NCBI GenBank assembly: GCA_963920525.1
Contig: OY986435.1
Location: forward strand, 98,970,115-99,034,114
Source of the DNA: Dichetophora obliterata
Lineage: Eukaryota > Arthropoda > Insecta > Diptera > Sciomyzidae
DNA: 64,000 nt
Direction: 5' to 3'
The notes under the pieces were generated by a model. The model was not told the origin of the DNA. It did no database searches and worked only from the letters and a program-made list of their open reading frames with translations. Shown here piece after piece: positions 22,630 to 34,775 of this stretch (positions are counted from its first letter, which is position 1; every line of letters starts with the position of its first letter). A program made the translations under genes and the position numbers.

Positions 22630-23930
22630 TATATTAAAGATCAGCAGGCCGTATGAGCAACATTATTTCATACAAGCAATTAATATCGCTCATAAGCCAA
22701 GCTAAACTATTTTTGTAATACTTTTTGATAATTTAAAGCATACTTATAAGGTGTTATTTCATAGCTAATACGATTGCAACGAGTACCTGGTATAACAGTG
22801 GGAGATTCGAACAAACGCATTAAAAAACTTTTGAGTATATTGCCACATACAATGTTTATAAACACTTCACCTGGTCGGGAAAGTAAACATTGGCTGCTCA
22901 GGTAATTGATAAACACACGAATATATTTTGCATTAATTTAAATGTATAATGTTGCATTGCCTTTTTATTTACTGTTATTTACAGAGAAAATAAAAAAGGT
23001 TTTGTGAGCCTCACTGGCCTACAAGACCTAGTGAAAAGGCTTCAGGCTACTCTATGAGACGAGGACACGTATATATAATGCAATGAAATGCTTGATGAAG
23101 CACGTTACGCAAGTGATTTCTAGAAAAAAAAACCTATAACTTTCTCTATATTTATTTCCTTTTACTTTTCTGATTTTGTTAAATAAAATATAAAAAATCT
23201 AATAATTTCTTATTTTTATTAATTTTACAAATTTTATTAAGGGCTATTCAATTTTTCAAAAACAGACTTATTACAAATAAAATTTCCCGTGGTAACATAT
23301 TCCCATTAAATCGCGACGTATAATATGGTAAAATGTGTCCATATATGTACCTTACACTTTGCGGTAACTTGCGATAAACACAATGTGTTAAAATAACAGT
23401 AACATATGTCTATTTATTTATTTTCACATTGTGTTAACATTTACTATTTATTTGATTTACACAATATGTTAACAAGTGTGTGTAAACTTTCACCATGGAC
23501 ACATGTTACTGGGACATGGACACATGTTTGACGCACATTTACCGTATTTGTGACCTAATTGTTACCATTTGTTACTTTGTTACCAATTTGTTTATAAACA
23601 TTAAACTTACGGTAAATTTATGAAAACATTTTTAGAAAATGTTTGACGGCCTTATTTTGGTAAAAGATGTGTAGAGTTACAATACAAATATATTAAAAAA
23701 AAATTAATCGATCGATTAGTTTGTTTGCATTAGAGCGATCTGTTTTAAAAAAGTATGTTTCTAGAAAAATGCGTTTAAAGTTACTCTGGTTAGTTGTAGG
23801 TACTCTAGCGCATCGGGTTTTAAGCGCTAGATCATCTGTATTATGAACGGAATTGATTTATAAACGTTTTTGACATATTTGTGAATAGTTGTACAACAAT
23901 AATCAAATGCAAATAAATAAAATTTTGTCA
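22630..23930. other. AT-rich non-coding stretch
   Basis: No gene seen. Near 22805 the minus strand reads TTGTTCGAATCTCCC, a B-box-like word. The region 23340-23600 is rich in GTTAACA and ACACATG words shared with the 22.2-22.6 kb repeat. Confidence 0.4.
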
Positions 23931-24496
23931 TGGGCACCTGCACATAGGGAATAACACATTTTATGAATACCCATGGTATTTCCACCAGCGCCCTCTAGCG
24001 TGGCAGTGCACACAATTTTTTTGACATTTAGATGTGGCACCTCGATGACGTTCGAGTATGTTCGGGCAAACAAAATGGCCATACAGGGGCTTGAAAGGAA
24101 AAAATACCAACAAAAATGGTACCATTAGTTTCAGCGAGCATAAACCGTTCGGTAAAACGGCGTGATCCGACACGCGCTTGAATCGGTAGCCAATCGGAAT
24201 TCCGAAACAAGCGTCGGTTAACGGAATCTTGCCGACGTGTCATCCGCAAGTCCAACCCAACCATTACCTACTCCCTCGGTTATGGTCGATTCCACCGAAA
24301 AGGTAGTAAAGTTGGACAAACATCGCTAGTTTGCCCATCTAAATGCCATCAAGATGCATGCGAACGCACCCTTTCCAAGTACAGGTGGCAACACTGCCAA
24401 AGTACCTAAATTACGTATCGAGCAGAAAAATGCAACCCTAATTAGACGTTGCTGTGTCAGAGATTCGACAGTAGAAAAATGATAGCAGCGGTGGAA

Positions 24497-24504
24497 TATA
24501 AAAG
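24497..24504 (+). promoter_or_regulatory. TATA box of a putative promoter
   Basis: TATAAAAG sits in a GC-richer stretch (23990-24530), followed about 30 bp on by AACATCGTTAAAAT as a possible start region. It could be the promoter of a host gene whose leader is annotated next, or the promoter of an LTR. No second copy that would prove an LTR lies in this window. Confidence 0.3.
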
Positions 24505-24524
24505 GGGTCTGTAACATCGTTAAA

Positions 24525-25613
24525 ATTGTCGTTTGCAAATTAATTAAAGCAATTAAGTTACATGAAAAATTGTAATGTAAACTACAGATCCTGCATTTTT
24601 AAAGGAAAAAGGTAATTTGTTCTATCTTTAATCATGGATTTAACAATATCTGTGGCACTTGAAGAAACGCAGTAGTGGAAAAAAAAAAAAAAAAGGATTT
24701 TACAACCGAACTTCACTCGTTTCCACTGTAGTACGCAACGAACATAGAAGTAGCGAAGAAGCCATAGGAACGACGTCATCGTCAGCGTCAACCCGAAATC
24801 TGACATAAAATAGCGGAGTCTCAAGGAACTCCATTTTGGAGTCTCAGCAGCGAACAAATTTCGTGCTGTCTAGCTGAGCTATTCTCCTGCTAAAAATTCG
24901 TCTACGGCTCCTGGTAATAAAATAGTAAAAACGGCAACCACGGCTTTAGAAACACCCAAAGGTTGTCGTGTCCGGTTTTTCCGAAACATTATTCCAACAA
25001 TTTGAATGGATCCTTTTGTCGGTTGGTTTCAAGAGGAACAGGAGGGTCCAGCACTACGCACATGGTATAAAACTGGGAAACCACGGCGCATGAAATGAGC
25101 CAATTGTTGGAAAGACAAAATCAACAATTACAACAACAAACGGGAAATAGTAAAGTTAACTGTTCCTTGAACGCACGTGATCGCGATTCCATACCATTGA
25201 TTTTACAAAATCCACAGCTTCGCAAGGACAACAACAAAAACCACCACAACAGCAGTAAACACAGGTAAGCAGGTCTCCACATGACTTAGGGTATGTTAAA
25301 GGCCACGCTAACTTTTATACCCCCGACAGACCGCATCGTCACCACCATCGTCGCCGCCACGCTGCAGACCACCAACACCATCGTCCTCATCACCAGCAGC
25401 AGCACCATCGTCAACACACCAACCTCCAGCGTTTGTCCGTAACAGCGGCGGCAACAACAACAAAAACGACAACGTCCGCCACAACAGACAACAGGAGCTA
25501 GTCAGCACCACTGACACCACAAACAGCAGCTAAAAATTTCAACGGCCACCAACAACAACAGCCGTAACAAACGATATGGGCACTAGCAAGGTAGACACCT
25601 CCGGCACAGAACG
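24525..25613 (+). other. Putative 5' leader exons; unknown gene
   Basis: Downstream of the TATA box the sequence becomes CAA/CAC-rich (25090-25260 and 25320-25570), as is common in fly 5' UTRs. Two donor-like sites occur: CACAGGTAAGC with exon end at about 25264, and ACGGTAAGC with exon end at 25613. A short frame at 25094 starts MSQLLERQNQQLQQQTG and stays open to near the first donor. Another start at 25576 gives MGTSKVDTSGTE and runs into the second donor in phase 2. Either may be the true start, or the 25094 frame may be a retrotransposon gag-like remnant. I cannot link it to a downstream coding exon in this window. Confidence 0.3.
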
Positions 25614-25769
25614 GTAAGCGGGGCATGGACCGAAATTGTTCAAGCTATTTTTCAAATTTAATATTAAAACTGACAAGCTGAACCCTAACAAAAAAAAAAA
25701 AAAAAAAAAATGAAATCAAGAGTCGTATAAATCTAGGGTTAATATAACACTATAGTTCTTCATATAATA

Positions 25770-26283
25770 GATCTGTTTCCGTACTTAGCACTGTGTAAGA
25801 TTTGTATAACTTCTGGTAAGCTCAAACTGAGAGAGTAAAAATGAAATTTGAGCAAAAGTACGGAAACAGCTCCTAGCAAGTTTCGAGCACAAAACTGCTG
25901 ATCTGACAGCAGACGAGTCAAACGTGAATAGCGCCAAATGAAATTGTTTGTGAAGTAAAAATTTTTTTAGCTATACAATCTTTTAAGCTAGGTTTTAAGT
26001 TATAAAATTACTTTAAATAATCTATTTATAGCTAAAAATTGGAAGATCAAAAGAAACTGCACTTCGTAAATTTAGTTTGAGCAGCACAATTTGTGATAAA
26101 CCTAAACAAACATTTGGCATTTGCTTGTTCTTCTTGATGCTTCTACTTGTTGATGCTTGTTCGTAATTTGCTCGAAGTCTGGGGTTCTAGCACTCTCGGT
26201 GCACACTCAGGGCTCGAGAAAGCGATGTTATGTTTGTTCTTCTTCTCCCATTTCGTACCCAGTGTGAGTACGGAAACAGACCT
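25770..26283 (+). mobile_element. 514-bp MITE with 'GTCTGTTTCCGTACT' inverted ends
   Basis: The left end AGATCTGTTTCCGTACTTAG and the right end, inverted AGGTCTGTTTCCGTACTC, form imperfect TIRs. A third inverted end, AGTACGGAAACAGCTCCT, sits at about 25859-25876, so the first ~107 bp could be a shorter member with its own ends. Copies lie at 14077-14590 (reverse) and 10966-11300 (partial). No coding capacity. Confidence 0.7.
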
Positions 26284-26698
26284 AAGGTCGAATAAAGGCA
26301 GGTTTTTCTGAAAAAGTGCATTAAGATTAACATTTTTGGTCGGTTCGAACTACCGGTTCTCTTAAATACTATTTTATTATTTGTTTTTATACATATATAG
26401 ACAATTTTGTTTTTGATTTTGCGAATTCACAAATATTACGTTATAATTCTTTAATTGACCATTATTTATATATAATATCTCCAAACATTGGATTTAAACT
26501 TGCGCACTTACTTAAGTATTTATATTCTTAATACATTTCTAGGAGAGAAGATTTTTTATATTTACTATAATATTTGTATTTAAACTTAAAATTTATATAG
26601 AATTGAACCCTAATACTACTTAAAACCTAAAATCTAAAGGTGAAAAAGATTTAAAGAAAACTTGAGCTAATTTTAAATTGCTATTAAGATCAAAACAA

Positions 26699-27015
26699 CT
26701 TAAATACTAAAATACAATTTTTTTAGATTTCTATTAAAAGACAAAATGAATTAAATACTAAAATACAATTTTTTAGATTTCTATTAAAATACAAAACATC
26801 TTAAATATGAAAATACAATTTTAAATTTCTATTAAAATACAAAACAACGTAAATACAAAAGTACAATTTTTTTAGATTTCTATTAAAATACAAAACAACG
26901 TAAATACTAAAATACAATTTTTTAGATTTCTATTAAAATACAAAATGACTTAAATACTAAAAACAATTTTAAAATTCTATTAAAATACAAAATAACTGAA
27001 ATACTCAAATACAGA
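26699..27015. repeat. ~50-bp AT-rich tandem repeat, about 6 units
   Basis: Units begin TTAAATACTAAAATACAATT at about 26699, 26751, 26802, 26849, 26900 and 26950, continuing through a TTCTATTAAAATACAAAA core. They vary by small indels and substitutions. Confidence 0.85.
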
Positions 27016-27084
27016 CCTAACTAAATCCTGAAACATAAATTATAAACAACCATTAAAATAAACTCCATGCTTAACACCAATGAA

Positions 27085-27680
27085 AACTAAAATAAAAACA
27101 ACTTAATTAAAGCTTAAACTAAAATAAAAACAACTTAATTAGAAACTAAACTAAAATAAAAACAACTTAATTAAAACTTAAACTAAAATAAAGACAACTT
27201 AATTAAAACTTAAACTAAAATAAAAACAACTTAATCAAAACTTAAACTAAAACAAACGCGATGTAATTAAAAACAACATAATTTAGAACTAAACTAAGAA
27301 CCAAAACGAAATAATTAAAAACCATTTAATAGAAAACTAAACTAAAAATAAAACCAACTTAATTAGAAACTAAACTAAAATAAAAACTACTTAATAAAAA
27401 CTTAGCTAAAATAAAAACAACTTAATTAGAAACTAAACTGAAATCAACGCAACTTAATTAGAAACTAGACTAAAATAAAAAAAAGGTTAATTAGAAACTA
27501 AACTAAAATCAAAACAACTTAATTAGAAACTAAACTAAAATCAACACAACTTAATTAGAAACTAGACTAAAATAAAAAAAAAAAGGTTAATTAGAAACTA
27601 AACTAAAATAAAAACAGCTTAATTAGAAACTAAACTAAAAGCAATACAACTTAATTAAAAACTAAACGAAAATAAACGCG
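27085..27680. repeat. ~32-bp AT-rich tandem repeat, about 18 units
   Basis: The consensus phrase CTAAAATAAAAACAACTTAA followed by TTAGAAACTAAA repeats across the interval. Some units have an expanded A run replacing the CAACTT word (27478-27490 and 27570-27590). The array sits 70 bp downstream of the 50-bp array and may derive from related sequence. Confidence 0.85.
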
Positions 27681-28139
27681 AAAAAAAAAAAACAAGAATT
27701 CTATACTTTCATCAATTATTATTTTTCGGAAAAGTTTTGCCTATTATCGTTACGGTTATTCCTTAATTTTTTTTGTATGCGACTATTTTTTATAATCTAG
27801 AGAACATCCAATTAGAATGGAAATAGTTTCTTGATTTTTTTTTTTAAATTGTAAGTTGAAAAGTTGTAAGTTGAAAAATGTCTTTGAAAAAAAAAAATGC
27901 ATTGCGTTTAAGTTTAACTACTGTAATCCTAATGGTATATTGGTCCAGCGCTTAGAAAGAAATTGTTAATTTTTCTATGCGGTATTGCAAGAATATTCTT
28001 TGACTTAGTATTTGGTAAATATTTTAAAATAGCTCTAATAATAATCTTACCTTCAATTGTATTAGTTTAAGTAATAAAAAAAAAGGGAATGAGACAATGT
28101 TAAAGTTGGTTGTTATTAAATAAATGTTAAATTGAAATT

Positions 28140-28680
28140 GGATATAGCAACCATGTTTCCTTAATTTAACAAGGGCAGGTGGCGTGAATCGTAACGGAGG
28201 GGCGTGAGTAAAGAAGTTTTGGGGTGACCTAGACCTTGGCGCAGGGTCACCATGGCTGGTCTTTTGTGGCCAGAAGGGCGGGTTAGCCAAGGGCGATCAA
28301 CCGACAGCGAAGATCGACCCACGAGACGTGCCAAAGTGGCAACCGCAAGCAACCGAGTCTTATTTCTTCGTCGTGTTCATAAAATAAGCGGGGTTTTTTT
28401 TATTTATCGTTTTTCGAGATTTTTCGTTGGTTATGGTTTTTTCCGGGTTTTTTTTACCAGGCGGTAATTTTCTTTTCAGCTGGTACGATTTTTATTCATG
28501 TGTAGTTTCCTGCTGTCGGACCGGACTGGCAAGAACACCACCCCATCCGGCGAGCCTTAGCCGCGCAATATGCCAGCGTACCAGCGCTGCCAGAGGAACG
28601 ACAGTGGTGCAATGCAAGGGCTACCTAGCCACAGGCAGCACCAACCTCAAAGAATTGAATGGTGAGGAAACATGACAATT
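28140..28680. other. GC-richer island with splice-like signals; possible exon
   Basis: This stretch is markedly richer in GC than its surroundings. On the plus strand an acceptor TCTTTTCAG ends at 28479 and a donor GGTGAGG begins at 28662, framing a ~182-bp candidate exon. One open frame gives VVQCKGYLATGSTNLKELNG up to the donor; another gives RRALAAQYASVPALPEE then stops. Neither is a family I recognise. It could be a leader or coding exon of the gene whose promoter may lie at 24.5 kb, or part of an old retrotransposon leader. The minus-strand frames here look accidental. Confidence 0.3.
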
Positions 28681-29345
28681 TTCAAAAAATTGTTTGCTTA
28701 AAACCACCCTTAACATACTTTGGAATCGGGCCACTGAAATTTTATAGCTTCAAAGTTTGAAGTCGCGACTCGAAAGAACATTTTCCTTTTTAAAAATATT
28801 TTTTAATTTTACAGTGTTATTTTTGTTATCAAAATTAATCGCTTTCATAAAATCCTTACATTATTTATTTAAGTAGTCAACTAAAAAAGTTTATAAGTAA
28901 ATTCATTAATAAATTTTTTTGAAGTTGACTGCGGGTAAAACCATAAAATGAGTTGGCAACTGGCCATAACTTTCCCGGCACAAAAAAAAAAGTCGCATCA
29001 TAAATGAAATGAACAAACGTTGCAGATCTCTCTTCAGTTTTTGGTGCTTCCAGCAACCTACAAGATATCGCTAAAAATACTTTACTTTGATTGTTTTTGT
29101 GCCCGAGATTCAAAAGCATAACAGTGAGAAGAAGTTTTTTCTATTCGAAAAAAGAAACATTTCATTTTGCTTTTCTCCGAAAAAAACAAAATACTTTTTG
29201 TGATCTTGGGAAGAAAGAAACAGAACAGAAAAATATTTTCTTTAAAGCAGCGATGCCCACGAAAATTATATGAAGAGTGCAAAAACAACAATCAAAACAA
29301 CAACAACAACAAAAAGCAACAACATCAAAAAATTTTTATTCTGGG

Positions 29346-29451
29346 GCCGAATTACAGCATCCGTGATCGAGCAAAATTGTACAAAATTGATAGGCACTTG
29401 TCTCGTAGTGCCCATCGTAATTTTGCTCGATCACGGATGCTGTAATTCGGC
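29346..29451. mobile_element. 106-bp near-perfect hairpin element
   Basis: GCCGAATTACAGCATCCGTG and the following bases (29346-29378, 33 nt) are the inverse of 29419-29451, with a 40-nt loop containing GTACAAAATTGATAGGC. Perfect arms of this length suggest a very young MITE or a solo palindromic end. It would also fold as a miRNA-like stem if transcribed. Confidence 0.75.
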
Positions 29452-30091
29452 ACCTGGATGCTACAGCGAACTTAGATTTACACTGTAAAAATAATGAATC
29501 AAGTAATTCAAAATGTTTCATTTTTTTGATAGTCAGAATTCATTCTGATTTACCCAGCTTTAACTGTTTTTCATGTTTTTGTTTTTTTTTTATTTTTTAT
29601 ATTTCTTTTTTATGTTTTTTTTTGTGAATTTTTATTATTATACATTTTTTTCATTTTTTAAACTAATAATAATTTTTATATGCTTTTACCTTAATTTTTA
29701 TATTTTTTATTATCTTACTGTTTCATTATAATCTAAACTGCTATATAATTAAGATTAAAATCTTTTCAATCTCTTATTATCTATGAAAAAATAGACAAAC
29801 TCCTAGTTTTCAGCATATTCTTTTCTTGTCATTTTTAATGGTATATTAACCCTTATAAAAATGATTTATTCTGATGCAATATAAAAAAGAACCCACCTGC
29901 AAATATTCAATAACTTTTACTCAATGTGTATTCGCACAACGAAAAATATAAAGAATACGACGCATGCTGTTAGCGTCTATAACGCGAGGCTGAAATTTCA
30001 AACTGAATTCGGTGAATTACAACAGTCATGAAAATATTGAAGTAAGGCGCTGGGCATCGCTGCTTTAGAGTTTGCTTGCGAGCCCTGAGAC

Positions 30092-32712
30092 CGGATTCTG
30101 AAAATCGCCTAGCTAAAGCTAAATCTCTATCGCTAAAATGCTAAAGAACGCTTCGTTCAGTTCCCTAGCGATTTCACTAAAATGCGATTCTGAGTTTCAA
30201 ATCGCCTAGCTAAAAATTTTGCTTATACTACCCGCCACAGGAAGCGTTTTTTTTGCGATTCTTATGTCAAAAAAATTTATTTGGTTATGGCTGTGTGCCA
30301 TTCGGAAACTTTTCACTATTGGTTCTGTAGGAAAGAAAATTTTGAGTTGAAGAAAATTTCTATCTGTTGTAACTGAATTATCATTTTTTGCTGCGCCAAA
30401 TGAAACATAAAAATGTTATCCAGAAATTTTGACGTCTTCTCAGCGAATGAACCCTCAGTTGCCTAAATATCATACTTTTTTATAATACTTTTTCTAAGAC
30501 GCATCTGACTGGCACGTTTTCTACTACTTATTTTTTTATTAAAAAATGATATTATGAGCTGTAGGGAATGATAACTGTTTTAAGTAAAATACTTATAAAA
30601 ACAAAACTTGTGTAAACAATAAAAATTTGAAAAAAAATCACAATTTTTATTCATGATTATTGCATGTATTTTACCAAATTAGCTTAGAGATGAAATTAAT
30701 TTATAACATGTTTTTAAATTATATGTTTATATTTAACTCCACTTATAAAATATACTGAAGTAAAACAAGTATCAGTGTTAAAGTTTTCTTGTACACCGGA
30801 CCTAAAAATACTAAACCTAAACCATGCTCGAGGATAAAAATTGCACTAATCCTAAAGGTTACAATGCCCGAAATACACTTTCTGCTAAATTTTGAGCTCA
30901 ATCGATTGTAATACGAAAGAAAATATTGACTTATACTTAGTCGATCAATCAGCTAACCATAAAACATCCTTGAACACGTATTATCTCTTTATCGGCCATA
31001 TTTACAAATATTCAAAAAGTATATTCAATGTATTAGTTTCGGAAGTTATATGCAGTAAAGAAAAACTTAATACATTGCGTATGTCAGAAGTAATGAACTT
31101 CAAAATTGAACATAAATATTTATTTTAAACACTTTAGCTCCTAAGACTGGCCCAGTTTTTAAAAATCTTAAAAAAAATTTGTAGTAAATTTCGTCGACTC
31201 TAAATCAATCAGCTGAGTCAAACGACTGAAGTGACTCCATGCTTTTTAATTGCTCCTCAATCCTTGCATTTTTAGCCTTAACAATTTTATTTAGAAATTT
31301 TTGTTTTGTTTTTATACGGAAATATATAGAAATCTACTTTTTCCAGAAAAAAGACAGAAAAACACTGATATTAAAAATTTTGTAAAGGTAAAGCACAACC
31401 CTTTTGCTTCACTCAAAAATTCTCTTGCCGGTTGTCAAAATTTCTTCTAGCCCCGGGGCTACATGCATTTTTGACAATCATACTCATTTCACTGGTGTCA
31501 AAAATTCTTTTTCCGACTGTCAAATTTCATTATCCAAGTGAAAAGTGTCCGAAAACTTTTTAAAGTTTCTTCCGAAGATTAATTAAATTAATATAATAAT
31601 TATATCAAGCTTGTTTCTTATTTTTAAAATGGTTAACTTACTGCAGCGATATCTGTGCAAAATAAAAACTTTCAGTCATTTGAACAAAATGTTATATAAA
31701 CTTAAGTTTATATACTTAAAAATTTGTAATTAATTATTGAAGTATAATCACACGAGTACTTTATTATTTTTCATTAAATATTCTTGTGTTTTCATAGAAT
31801 AAAACCGTGTAAAAACTACTAAGGATTTATTTTGACTGATTCAACTTTAAATACCAAAACAGTCGTGGCTGATTGGAGGCGTAGTTTTCATCCAATTCTT
31901 CCAAATTTCACTTTTAGAGTAACTTTTATATATTAAAAGTTAGGTGTAAAATGTCTAGTCAATTAATGACCAAATTGCAAACTAGCTACTTTATTCTGTG
32001 TAACGAAAAAGCACCCCAAAGATAAGAAAACACGAGAAGTAATACTTTCTTCCAAACATAATTGTATTGCTTCAAGTGTCTTTCTTATCGTTGGTGTGCT
32101 TCTTCGTGATTACAAAAATTTGCACAAGTGCTTTTCTACTGTAGCCTAAAACTTTAGGACTTGCAGATTTGTGCACTTGTCTGCATTGAAAAATTAAACA
32201 GCTTGGAAAAAGTGATTATTGTTTGTTCACGAAAACCTAACTGCACCACTGCACATGTCCTCAACTGCAAGTGCACTGAATCGTGAATACCCCTAATACT
32301 AATAAAACTGATAAATGCAAACAGCAAGTTTTCAGAAAGTGCTTTGAATTGGTATATTTGTCTATGAAAACATTTAAAACAGACAAAGCATTCATTTTTT
32401 TTAATAAATATATTAAAAATTACGATTTTTATTGAAAAATCTTTTAATTTTCAACTTAGCGGCAACAAAATATTGGACTCCAAAATTATAGCTTAAAATA
32501 AAATTAGAGTTTCTGTAAAAACATTAGAACTGCATCAATCGCCAAAAATTTAGCAATGACAGCTTTAATTTTATTCTTCGTTAAAAGCTCGTTCAGACTC
32601 TAAATATTTAGTAAGAAAATAAGCGATGGAGTTTTTCAGAATTGCAATATCGCTAAAAACTATAACTTTAGCTTTAGCGGTGGAGATTTCGCTTTAGCCT
32701 TTTTCAGAATCC
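30092..32712. mobile_element. 2.6-kb TIR element (CGGATTCTGAAAA ends)
   Basis: CCGGATTCTGAAAATCGCC at 30091 is matched by the inverse of TTTTCAGAATCCGCC at the right end. The similarity extends about 55 bp through words like GCTAAAGCTAAATCTC and GAGATTTCGCTTTAGC. A shortened copy of the left end recurs at about 30190-30225. No transposase is visible. The interior 30290-31035 is homologous to 37925-38420. The target duplication is not resolved. Confidence 0.6.
32005..32108. repeat. Short hairpin repeat
   Basis: GAAAAAGCACCCCAAAGATA at about 32006 pairs with the inverse of TATCGTTGGTGTGCTTCTTC ending at about 32107. The loop is about 45 bp. A further imperfect pair, GCACAAGTGC and GTGCACTTGT, lies just downstream. 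Confidence 0.55.
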
Positions 32713-34773
32713 GCCCTTTGGTTGTAATTAATTTCGTTATTCATATGTAACCCAAAAGCATTGGCCAATGATATAAGTTTTAATTATGTCTGAGCAAATT
32801 TAACCTAAAGAATAGTTTATCTTAAAAATCTTTTGTAGCACTTTAAATACTCATAGCAAATAAAAATATGTTTTTATATTCGAGAGCTGTTAAAAATTCA
32901 TATAGAATTTAAAAAAAAAAAATTGTAGTAAACTTAAAAAAAAACTTCTTTACCCGCGTATACAGCACTTTAGAATGGAAGTAAAAAAGATGTAAAGCGA
33001 CTAAAAAGTATATATAGCCACCTTGGCAATTTGAGTTTTCTACATTGTATTACACATAAGAGTCATGGGCAATATTTGCTTTTCGTGCATATTTATAGCT
33101 ACTTTTTTTATAAAAATGAACCACATGGATTGGCTTATTTTATTTTTTATTATAAATGGTTCTTGCATAGGAGTAGGAGCGGTGGTATACTGTTTAACTG
33201 CATGGCTCGTAAATCCAAGTATTTTGTTAAGTTGCAGTAGTAAAGACGTGTTTGCATGGGATTTTTTATTTATCAAAAAGTTTATATTGAATGTGATTTA
33301 ATTTTGAGGTTTTTACAAGATAAATAATTCATAACATCAGTAGGTGCTTACTTTATGGTTGGTGCTTTGTTTGAAGCGAATAGTTTTATGTTCCCATTTG
33401 TGTTGTTGTTGATGCTGTTGTTGTTTATATGTATATAAATAGATATCCGTTGCTTTCGTCTTTTTTAGTTTGCTTTTGTTATTGTTAATCTTCAGCAATG
33501 GATTATAACAAATAATACAGATGTTTATTATAATAATAATATATATACAATATTATTACTACTACGCTGGCTAGATATGCAAAAACATTTATATTTTAAG
33601 TATAATAAATTGTAATTATTTTCTTTATTATACAAAGCAAATTTTCTTATATTGCAAAATGTTTACTAACAAAAACTTAAAGCTAAAAATACACACTTTT
33701 TCGGATAAAGAACAGAATGAATGGAATTTAGTTGTGAAGTCTGTTGTTTATTCAGAATAGAATGAATTAAAAAACAAAATTGCACCAGAAAGAGCACATT
33801 TTTATGTGCTTTTGATCAGCTGATAAGTTCAGTGAAATAGACAAAAAAAAACAACAAAACTGGGAAAATATTTATATTTCCTTAATTAAATTTTGTATAT
33901 AATATTAATGTTTAACAATATAGCATATAATTTATTTATTAATAGCGACGGCTCTTAAAATATGAACATCCAAAATGAATAAAGAAATACAGCCATCATG
34001 TATGTATTTCCACCATATACATTGTGATTTGGGGATTTCAGACTTTGTGGGATTTTTTTGGTTTGACTGCGTATAGCATCATCTAAGTGACAGACGCACG
34101 ACCTGCTAACGCGACATTATGATTTCAAAATTGTAAGGTCGGGCGTTTTGACAGTTCATCCCGTAAAGTTGATCAAAGCACGATAAACGCGCGACCGACC
34201 TAACACCCCTTTGCGATTTGGCCTTAATTAAGAACGGTCAGTATGTTCGAGAAAACGAACTGAGTGTAACTAATACACACTTGCATTATTATTATTTGCC
34301 TGGATGATACAAAAAATTGTAAAATCAAAATTTAAACTACGTTATTAGGTTTGTTTTAATTCATATAATTGAAAATACTCATTTTTTCGAGTTATTATCG
34401 CCAAGTATTCTCCATAGTAATGCTCAAATCAAGATGATTACGTTGCTTTGTTTGGTGGGATTTCATTTTTTTAACACTTCATAGCATAGTAAATTTTTTA
34501 AAAAAAATAACAAATTTATTAAGTTTTGAGGACTATGTTTCGCTATTTTGGTGATGACTTTTTGTATCAGAAGTTGATGTGAGTTCCATTCGATTTTGAC
34601 AACAAACTGGATTGCTTATTTCATATAAAAATTAAAGCGTTATATAGGTTTAATTAAACATTAAAAATAGTTTCGTTGAAATATGTGTAAGATGTAAACA
34701 AAATAAGTTTTTACTATCATTTTTTTCCAATACAATTCAATGTCAATTTCTCTACATATTAATAAAATGCTAA
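32713..34773. other. AT-rich non-coding stretch
   Basis: No gene recognised. Overlapping open frames at 33031-33301 are hydrophobic but lack homology and conserved context. About 33403-33425 has a (TTG)n-like run. About 34080-34215 is GC-richer, with no recognisable protein. Confidence 0.4.
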
Positions 34774-34775
34774 TA

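Noticed and set aside
25320..25560. Repetitive His/Asp/Gly-rich protein coded on the minus strand (25308-25520)
   Set aside because: This is the antisense of a CAN-type low-complexity leader; no motif supports translation.
33031..33301. Overlapping hydrophobic frames on both strands
   Set aside because: AT-rich composition makes hydrophobic frames common; no start context, homology or splice signals.
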